A DNA stretch of 6,105 bases from Hydrogenothermaceae bacterium (GTDB lineage: Bacteria; Aquificota; Aquificia; Aquificales; Hydrogenothermaceae): assembly GCA_015490675.1 (NCBI GenBank), contig WFXI01000159.1:1-6105 (forward strand), in the 5' to 3' direction. The stretch's first letter is position 1, and every line of letters begins with the position of its first letter. Shown here piece by piece: positions 1 to 3,919 of the stretch. Position numbers and translations under genes: made by a program. The notes under the pieces are model-generated. The model had not been told where the DNA came from, searched no databases, and was given only the letters and a program-made list of their open reading frames with translations.

Positions 1-88
1 AGTCTTGTTCTGAAATTCCTTCTGCAGCAAAAGAGCCAAAAACGGCTCCTGATATCATTAATGCTCCAATTAATTTTTTAGCTTTCAT
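1..88 (-). CDS. soxA: Secreted protein, N-terminal fragment; probably SoxA (diheme/monoheme cytochrome c of the Sox system)
   Basis: Only the first 29 codons lie in the window; the gene runs off the left edge. The visible peptide begins MKAKKLIGALMISGAVFGSF and continues AAEGISEQD. This is a classic Sec signal peptide: a lysine-rich start, a hydrophobic core and a likely cut after SFA. ATG was chosen because GGAGG (97-101 on the opposite strand) sits 8 bases upstream. That GGAGG shares its first G with the last base of the soxZ stop codon, so the two genes are tightly spaced and probably translationally coupled. No heme motif is visible in this short piece. The SoxA call is inference from gene order: soxX, soxY and soxZ precede it, and soxA commonly follows soxZ. 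SoxA pairs with SoxX to form the c-type cytochrome that conjugates thiosulfate to the SoxY cysteine. Another secreted Sox protein cannot be excluded. Confidence 0.6.
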   Translation of the reverse strand, partial: MKAKKLIGALMISGAVFGSFAAEGISEQD

Positions 89-100
89 TTTAGTTTCCTC

Positions 101-433
101 CTACCCTTTTGGTTTTATATTGATTACCTTCTCTGTAACATCTCCAGTTATATCTTTCCAAACTATTTTTAAAGGTGCTTCCTTGTCAGCCTTTAAGTAG
201 AAAGATATGTATGGGTTTGCACTTACAGATTGAGTAGGTTTAATAGTTGTTATTTTTTCTCCACCGTAAAATACTTCTATATCGTTTATATAATCAGCAG
301 GAATAATTTTCCCTGTTTTTTTATCCTTCTGAAGTCCTGTGTTCATTGGGTGCATAATAACAGAGTCTATTCTTACTAATTGTCCTTTTTTATATCTTCT
401 TGGTCTTACTTTTATTAATGCAGTTTTTGGCAT
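101..433 (-). CDS. soxZ: SoxZ, sulfur-compound chelating partner of SoxY
   Basis: The 110-residue product matches the usual SoxZ size (about 100-110 residues). Family hallmarks are the HPMNTGLQKD stretch (residues 28-37), then IPADYI (44-49) and a run of beta strands that form the immunoglobulin-like SoxZ fold. There is no signal peptide. In this family SoxZ is carried to the periplasm by binding SoxY, which has its own Tat signal. The SoxYZ heterodimer carries thiosulfate-derived sulfur on the SoxY C-terminal cysteine while other Sox enzymes oxidise it. The ATG at 433 is supported by GGAGG 8 bases upstream (442-446). The gene starts 35 bases after soxY ends, and its TAG stop overlaps the ribosome site of the next gene. 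Nothing is missing or truncated. Confidence 0.95.
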   Translation of the reverse strand: MPKTALIKVRPRRYKKGQLVRIDSVIMHPMNTGLQKDKKTGKIIPADYINDIEVFYGGEKITTIKPTQSVSANPYISFYLKADKEAPLKIVWKDITGDVTEKVINIKPKG

Positions 434-468
434 TTTTTATTCCTCCTTTTTTGATTTTTAATTTTTAA

Positions 469-924
469 TTAACCACATCCACCAATTGTTACTTTCACAG
501 GTTTTTCAGCTTTAATAAACTCACCATTTGCAAGCTCAACAAGTGCTACAACATCCATAGTTTTTGCAAGTCTTATTCTTGTTGAGAAGTAAGGTTTACC
601 ATTTTGAGGAGAAAGGTACACACTTACACTTCTTGGATTAAAGTTTTTCTTAGCTAAGATGTGAATAGCTTTTACTTCTTCAATAGGTTTTGCCACTTCA
701 ACTTTGACTGGAACAACAGCACCATTTTCTGCAATTGCTGGAGCAATTAATTTAACATCTGCAGAGTCCTTTGGAGTTTTTCCTCCTGTGATTTCATTTA
801 AAACCTTTTCGTAAGGTATTTTTTTAGGTTCTGCTTTAGCCTCTGTGTTTGGAAGTAGCTTTGGAGATACAGCTAAAACAGCTCCTGATATAGCTGTCAT
901 CTTTAAAAAGTTTCTTCTGTTCAT
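469..924 (-). CDS. soxY: SoxY, Tat-exported sulfur carrier protein
   Basis: The 151-residue product has a twin-arginine signal at its start (NRRNFLK, residues 2-8) followed by a hydrophobic stretch. It ends in VTIGGCG, where Cys150 is the residue that carries the covalently bound sulfur intermediate in the SoxYZ complex. The tail stops at GGCG, one glycine short of the common GGCGG form. The frame is open back to a TTG at 939, which would add five residues. That TTG overlaps the ribosome site itself, whereas GGAGG (933-937) is 8 bases ahead of the ATG at 924, so ATG is the start. The gene lies 20 bases after the thioredoxin gene and 35 bases before soxZ, in one apparent operon. SoxY and SoxZ are made side by side and exported together by Tat, which moves folded complexes (known for the family). 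Confidence 0.96.
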   Translation of the reverse strand: MNRRNFLKMTAISGAVLAVSPKLLPNTEAKAEPKKIPYEKVLNEITGGKTPKDSADVKLIAPAIAENGAVVPVKVEVAKPIEEVKAIHILAKKNFNPRSVSVYLSPQNGKPYFSTRIRLAKTMDVVALVELANGEFIKAEKPVKVTIGGCG

Positions 925-932
925 TAATATAA

Positions 933-937
933 CCTCC
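933..937 (-). promoter_or_regulatory. Ribosome binding site deciding the soxY start
   Basis: GGAGG lies 8 bases before the ATG at 924. The upstream in-frame TTG (937-939) overlaps this site and cannot be served by it, so the shorter SoxY with its Tat motif at residue 2 is preferred. Confidence 0.8.
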
Positions 938-944
938 AATTTTT

Positions 945-1385
945 TTAATTTTCCATAAAGTAATCTGTCATACTTTTGTTTTTGTAATGCCCTTCATAGA
1001 AATACTTAAGTATCTTTAGAAAATCATCTTTTCTCCAAGCTCCGAAGATACTTTTTATCTTTTTCCCATTTGGTTCAATAAAATGAAAAGTAGGAGTTCC
1101 TAGATATCCATATTCTCTTCTTATTTCCTGTCCATCTTCAGAGCACTTTCTAACTTTTACAGGGACAAAGTACTTATTCACAGTTTCCTGAACTTCTTTA
1201 TCCTCAAAAGTTGTTTCATCCATTTCTCTGCAGTAGTGGCACTCTGGAGAGTAGATGTAAATCATTACAAGCTTGTTTTCTTTTTTAGCTCTTTTGAAAG
1301 CATTTTCATATTTCTCCCATTTAACTTCTGCGAAAGAGTTTAAAGCTAAAGTTAAAACAGCCACCATAGCCACTACCGCTTTCAA
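945..1385 (-). CDS. Periplasmic thioredoxin-fold protein, SoxW-like
   Basis: The 146-residue product starts with a signal peptide (MKAVVAMVAVLTLALNSFA, likely cut before Glu20) and continues as a single thioredoxin-like domain. The redox motif is C49-H-Y-C52 in the context YSPECHYCREMD, and a cis-proline type TPT lies at 97-99. The ...YSPECHYC..MDETTF pattern resembles the thioredoxin_7/SoxW-type periplasmic thioredoxins. An extra cysteine, Cys81, lies between the motif and the cis-proline. The gene sits between soxX and soxY, 11 bases after soxX. The likely job is to keep Sox cysteines reduced, such as the SoxY sulfur-carrying Cys, or to remove wrongly attached sulfur; this is inference from position and family. 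The start is a TTG with GGAG 6 bases upstream; the next ATG, six codons in, has no ribosome site and would shorten the signal peptide. A gene symbol is withheld because several thioredoxin types occur in sox loci. Confidence 0.85.
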   Translation of the reverse strand: MKAVVAMVAVLTLALNSFAEVKWEKYENAFKRAKKENKLVMIYIYSPECHYCREMDETTFEDKEVQETVNKYFVPVKVRKCSEDGQEIRREYGYLGTPTFHFIEPNGKKIKSIFGAWRKDDFLKILKYFYEGHYKNKSMTDYFMEN

Positions 1386-1391
1386 TCTTTA

Positions 1392-1395
1392 CTCC
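1392..1395 (-). promoter_or_regulatory. Ribosome binding site for a TTG start
   Basis: GGAG directly follows the TAA of soxX (1397-1399) and lies 6 bases before the TTG at 1385. It supports the non-ATG start of the thioredoxin gene and keeps the lysine at residue 2 of its signal peptide. Confidence 0.65.
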
Positions 1396-1396
1396 A

Positions 1397-1930
1397 TTAC
1401 TTTAAAGTCATTAAAAACGCAGTAATTGCACAAACATCATCATAAGAAAGTTTTCCTGTTGTTAAGTTAACAGTCATTATGTTGTAGTAAGGAACAAATT
1501 TAGGACTTTTTGGGTCTCTCATCTCTTCTGGAATTTGAACTCTGTAATCTGCTACTCTCTGGTAAATCCAATCTATACTTTTCTTTTGTCCTCTTGCATC
1601 TGGGGCTTTGAATAATGTTGACATATAGCCAGTTAAATCAGGTCCAATGTTTCCAGCCCCAACAGAACCAGGAGCATTATGGCATGCAACACAGTTAGCA
1701 ATTTTTTTGTTATTAAAGAGTTTTTTCCCTTTTTCAGCCATTTTTGCAACAAACTTAGGATTATCTAGCTTACAGTTTGAAGGAACTGCATACAATCTAG
1801 GAGGAGGGTTCATATCTTTTTTTAGCACTTTCTTGCCATCTGGAGATTCCACTCCAGGACAGTTCCCAGCAAATGCTAAACTAACACCCCCAAGTAAAAC
1901 TGCCGATGCTGTTAAAAGTTTTAATTTCAT
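1397..1930 (-). CDS. soxX: SoxX, monoheme cytochrome c of the SoxAX complex
   Basis: The 177-residue product has a Sec signal peptide (MKLKLLTASAVLLGGVSLAFAG, cut near residue 21). Its single heme c site is C80-V-A-C83-H84, followed by GNIGPDLTGY (93-102), a stretch typical of SoxX. The end, DDVCAITAFLMTLK, matches the last helix of the family. SoxX pairs with SoxA in the periplasm to join thiosulfate oxidatively to SoxY and pass on electrons. Family members usually carry the axial methionine in an MPxY/MPxF motif. Here the aligned position appears to be VPYY (146-149), with Met152 close by, so the ligand assignment is uncertain. Cys24, Cys53 and Cys167 lie outside the heme site. The ATG at 1930 has GGAGG 6 bases upstream; a TTG two codons earlier abuts that site and is rejected. 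This is the first gene of the sox operon. Confidence 0.93.
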   Translation of the reverse strand: MKLKLLTASAVLLGGVSLAFAGNCPGVESPDGKKVLKKDMNPPPRLYAVPSNCKLDNPKFVAKMAEKGKKLFNNKKIANCVACHNAPGSVGAGNIGPDLTGYMSTLFKAPDARGQKKSIDWIYQRVADYRVQIPEEMRDPKSPKFVPYYNIMTVNLTTGKLSYDDVCAITAFLMTLK

Positions 1931-1936
1931 TTTCAA

Positions 1937-1945
1937 CCTCCTTTT
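1937..1945 (-). promoter_or_regulatory. Strong ribosome binding site of soxX
   Basis: AAAAGGAGG lies 6 bases ahead of the ATG at 1930. The in-frame TTG at 1934-1936 touches the GGAGG with no spacer, so it is not used. This removes two residues from the longest possible reading frame. Confidence 0.8.
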
Positions 1946-1986
1946 ATAACAAAAACCTTATTTTTATTGTTTCGTTTTTATATATA

Positions 1987-2002
1987 AGCAAAGGGTATGC
2001 CA
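1987..2002 (-). promoter_or_regulatory. Sigma-54 (-24/-12) promoter of the sox operon
   Basis: Read on the minus strand the sequence is TGGCATACCCTTTGCT. It fits the sigma-54 consensus TGGCACGN4TTGCW at nearly every conserved place: TGGCA, then TTGCT, with the invariant GG and GC exactly 10 bases apart (GG at 2001-2000, GC at 1989-1988). Transcription would start near 1976 and give a leader of about 46 bases before the soxX ATG. The stretch between this element and the upstream repeats (about 2003-2066) is AT-rich with several A-tracts, which would suit DNA looping. The gene directly upstream encodes a sigma-54 activator. Seen directly: motif, spacing and position. Inferred: that it is active and controls all sox genes here. 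Confidence 0.85.
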
Positions 2003-2066
2003 AAAGTTTAAATTCATAGAAAAACAAAGAAAATAGGGAACTTTAAAATAGAATTGCTAATAAATC

Positions 2067-2081
2067 TGTTCCAAATCGCCC
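2067..2081. promoter_or_regulatory. Candidate upstream activator half-site (distal copy of TGTTCCAAAT)
   Basis: TGTTCCAAAT (2067-2076) repeats the left part of the palindrome at 2101-2114. Its right half here is CGCCC rather than GGAAC, so it would be a weaker or half site. Its centre is about 98 bases upstream of the predicted sox transcription start, within the usual range for sigma-54 activator sites, and 33 bases (about three helical turns) from the other copy. Confidence 0.5.
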
Positions 2082-2100
2082 AAAGATAAAAAAAATGTGT

Positions 2101-2114
2101 GTTCCAAATGGAAC
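2101..2114. promoter_or_regulatory. Candidate upstream activator site: palindrome GTTCCAAATGGAAC
   Basis: This is a perfect 5-base inverted repeat (GTTCC/GGAAC) with a 4-base centre. A dimeric Fis-type HTH, such as the one at the end of the neighbouring NtrC-family protein, typically binds such a dyad. The centre is about 131 bases upstream of the predicted sox start. It begins 16 bases after the regulator stop codon. An alternative reading is a weak terminator for the regulator, because on the minus strand the dyad is followed by ACACA and eight T. The stem has only 5 base pairs with a gap before the T run, so an operator is preferred. Confidence 0.55.
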
Positions 2115-2130
2115 TTAGAGGAGGGTAATA

Positions 2131-3459
2131 TTAAGGGAGAAGACCAAAGTTTTTCATTTTGGTTCTAAGTTGTTTTCTTGAAATGCCAAGTCTTTCTGCT
2201 GTTTTTGTTTGGTTCCAGTTTTCCTCTTCTAAAACTTTTAAAATAAGTTTTTTTTCAAGCTCTAAGAGGTTTGTAGTACCTAAATCGTCTATAGACAAAT
2301 CACTTTCTTTTTTAGAGTTTTTAAATATTCGTGGAGGTAAATGTTCCTTTTTTATTACGCCTTCCTGACACATAACAACAGCTCTTTCTATTGCATTTTC
2401 TAACTCTCTTACATTTCCTGGCCAGTCATATTCCATTAATACATCTAAGGCAGAATCATCTATTGCATAGATTTCTTTCTCGTTTTGCTGAGCATATTTT
2501 CTTAAAAAGTGATTAACAAGTAAAGGAATGTCTTCTTTTCTCTCCCTTAATGGAGGAATTTTTAGATGAACAACATTTATTCTGTAAAATAAGTCTTCTC
2601 TGAATTCCTTTTTTTCAACCATTTCTTCTAAATTTCTGTTAGTAGCACATATAATTCTACATTTCATAGGTAATAGTTTTGTTCCACCAACCCTAAAAAA
2701 TTCTTTTTCTTGTAAAACTCTAAGAAGTTTTGCCTGAGCTAGAGGAGGAAGTTCTCCAACTTCATCTAAAAATAAAGTCCCCTCTCCAGCAAGCTCTATT
2801 TTCCCAACTTCCCTTCCAACTGCTCCTGTGTAAGCTCCTTTTTCATGTCCAAAAAGTTCATTTTCAAAAAGTTCTAATGGTATAGCTGAACAATTTACTG
2901 CAATAAAAGGATTTTCAGCTCTCTTTGAAAGTTTGTGTATAGCTCTTGCTACAAGTTCTTTTCCTGTTCCACTTTCTCCTTCAATCAAAACAGTAGCATC
3001 ACTTTTACTAACTATTGATATCTCTTGAAAAAGTTCTTGCATTTTTTTGCTTTTCCCAATTATTCCAGCGAATTCATCGCTAGTGTTTTCGTAATCTTCT
3101 TGTTTTTGGATATAAAATGAAATAATTTTTAGCAAGTTATCAAAGTCTATAGGTTTCGGTATATAATGACTAGCACCTTTGTGTAGTGCTTCTACAGCAC
3201 CATTTATTGAACCATAAGCAGTAATAATAATAAAAGGAGTTATTTTATCTTTTTCTCTAAAAAACTCTAGTATCTCTATACCATTTCCGTCAGGTAATCT
3301 GTAATCACTGAGAATAATATCAAAATTTTGAGAGGATAACTTTTTTATTGCTTCTCTTTTATTTTTTGCTACTTCAACATTAAAACCTTTTTCTTTTAAA
3401 ATTTTTGACAATACTTTTACTATGCTTTCTTCATCTTCAATAATTAAAATCTTGTGCAT
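2131..3459 (-). CDS. NtrC-family sigma-54-dependent response regulator, probable activator of the sox operon
   Basis: The 442-residue product has the full three-domain layout. The receiver domain (1-120) has acidic residues E8/D9, phospho-acceptor D52, T80 and K102. The AAA+ sigma-54 activation domain (about 131-375) has Walker A GESGTGKE (161-168), the sigma-54-contacting loop as GAYTGA (208-213; usual form GAFTGA), Walker B GTLFLDEVGE (227-236), arginine finger region FREDLFYR (286-293) and sensor II WPGNVREL (346-353). A Fis-type HTH lies at about 413-438 (NWNQTKTAERLGISRKQL). Every residue needed for phosphorylation and ATP hydrolysis is present, so it should be an active enhancer-binding protein. 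The ATG at 3459 has AAAGGA upstream. It reads toward the sox genes, and the gap between contains a sigma-54 promoter and repeated dyad DNA. No histidine kinase is visible, so its signal is unknown; thiosulfate or reduced sulfur is a guess from context. Confidence 0.95.
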   Translation of the reverse strand: MHKILIIEDEESIVKVLSKILKEKGFNVEVAKNKREAIKKLSSQNFDIILSDYRLPDGNGIEILEFFREKDKITPFIIITAYGSINGAVEALHKGASHYIPKPIDFDNLLKIISFYIQKQEDYENTSDEFAGIIGKSKKMQELFQEISIVSKSDATVLIEGESGTGKELVARAIHKLSKRAENPFIAVNCSAIPLELFENELFGHEKGAYTGAVGREVGKIELAGEGTLFLDEVGELPPLAQAKLLRVLQEKEFFRVGGTKLLPMKCRIICATNRNLEEMVEKKEFREDLFYRINVVHLKIPPLRERKEDIPLLVNHFLRKYAQQNEKEIYAIDDSALDVLMEYDWPGNVRELENAIERAVVMCQEGVIKKEHLPPRIFKNSKKESDLSIDDLGTTNLLELEKKLILKVLEEENWNQTKTAERLGISRKQLRTKMKNFGLLP

Positions 3460-3528
3460 AAAAAATTCCTTTATTTATTTATTCTTTTGCTCTATATTAT
3501 TATTATATCCAATCAAAAAGGAAAAACT
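3460..3528. promoter_or_regulatory. Divergent intergenic region with overlapping promoters
   Basis: Only 69 bases separate the start codons of the minus-strand regulator and the plus-strand coiled-coil gene, so both promoters must lie here or reach into the genes. On the minus strand a perfect -10 hexamer TATAAT is at 3507-3502, about 42 bases before the ATG, without a clear -35. On the plus strand TATATT (3493-3498) and TATTAT (3501-3506) are possible -10 boxes, also without a good -35. A short TTTA repeat (3470-3482) is present. No sigma-54 motif was seen here, so the regulator appears to use the housekeeping sigma factor. Confidence 0.35.
3517..3522 (+). promoter_or_regulatory. Ribosome binding site deciding the start of the coiled-coil gene
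   Basis: AAAGGA lies 7 bases ahead of the ATG at 3529. An upstream in-frame GTG at 3454 has no such site, which fixes the shorter protein. Confidence 0.65.
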
Positions 3529-3909
3529 ATGGGATATGCAGTAAAAATATACGAAGCTTTTAGGGATTTAGGGGAAGATAAAGCTCAAATTTTAGCAGAT
3601 TTCGTTGAGTATGTCGAAAGCAGGAAAGCTGCAACTTCGCTAGAACTTAAAGAATCTGAACTTAGATTAACCAAGGCAATTGAAGAAGTTAGAAAAGAAA
3701 TTAAGGAAGTTGAGCTTAAACTATCTAAAGAAATCGAAGAAACAAAACTAGAAATAGAACAAGTTAGAAAAGAAATTAAAGATACTGAACTTAAGCTAAC
3801 CAAAGAAATTGAAAAAAGTAAAGCAGAAACTATTAAATGGATGTTCCTATTTTGGATAGGACAAGTAGTTTCTATAATAGCTATTATAAAATGGTTATTT
3901 ATACATTAA
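3529..3909 (+). CDS. Small coiled-coil protein with C-terminal membrane anchor, DUF1640/CCDC90-like
   Basis: The 126-residue product has three parts. A conserved-looking N-terminal segment (1-35) begins MGYAVKIYEAFRDLGEDKAQ. A highly charged coiled coil covers about 38-100. A single membrane helix near the C-terminus includes WMFLFWIGQVVSIIAIIKWLF (104-124), leaving only two residues beyond. This layout matches the bacterial DUF1640/CCDC90 family, related in architecture to mitochondrial MCU-regulator proteins; the family assignment is from memory. The coil is internally repeated: ELRLTKAIE (44), ELKLSKEIE (62) and ELKLTKEIE (87), with VRKEIK at 54 and 79. Steps of 18 and 25 residues fit mixed heptad/hendecad coils. 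The N-terminus should face the cytoplasm. ATG at 3529 is chosen over a GTG at 3454, which lacks a ribosome site. It lies 10 bases before the HerA gene, suggesting co-transcription. Function is unknown. Confidence 0.8.
   Translation: MGYAVKIYEAFRDLGEDKAQILADFVEYVESRKAATSLELKESELRLTKAIEEVRKEIKEVELKLSKEIEETKLEIEQVRKEIKDTELKLTKEIEKSKAETIKWMFLFWIGQVVSIIAIIKWLFIH
3686..3779 (+). repeat. Imperfect internal repeat in the coiled-coil gene (75-base step)
   Basis: The 19-base string AAGTTAGAAAAGAAATTAA occurs at 3686-3704 and again at 3761-3779. The sequence after each copy (coding ELKL[ST]KEIE) is also similar. The exact 75-base step corresponds to 25 residues of coil. This points to growth of the coil by in-frame duplication, or to strong conservation of the repeat. 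Confidence 0.75.
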
Positions 3910-3919
3910 GTAAGGCAAG

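Noticed and set aside
1647..1949. Plus-strand open frame of 100 codons
   Set aside because: It lies antisense to soxX, has no ribosome site or recognisable domain, and mirrors the coding structure of a well-supported cytochrome gene.
2084..2114. Terminator for the regulator formed by GTTCCATTTGGAAC plus a T run on the minus strand
   Set aside because: The stem has only 5 base pairs and the T run starts 5 bases after it. Repetition of the same 10-mer 33 bases away fits an operator better. A weak dual role cannot be excluded.
2159..2368. Plus-strand open frame of 69 codons, rich in Ser and Phe
   Set aside because: It is antisense to the HTH end of the regulator; the Ser/Phe bias is what AAA- and GAA-rich coding gives when read backwards.
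3454..3528. N-terminal extension of the coiled-coil protein from a GTG, giving a hydrophobic leader-like segment
   Set aside because: It looks like a signal peptide, but there is no ribosome site before the GTG, it overlaps the regulator start codon, and the AT-rich gap would encode hydrophobic residues by chance. AAAGGA precedes the ATG at 3529.
3686..3779. Possible CRISPR-like or mobile-element repeat
   Set aside because: Only two copies exist, both in frame within a coiled-coil gene, and the sequence between them also codes for the coil.
3585..3803. Minus-strand Ser/Leu-rich open frame
   Set aside because: It is a mirror of the coiled-coil repeats on the plus strand and shows repetition only because the real gene repeats.
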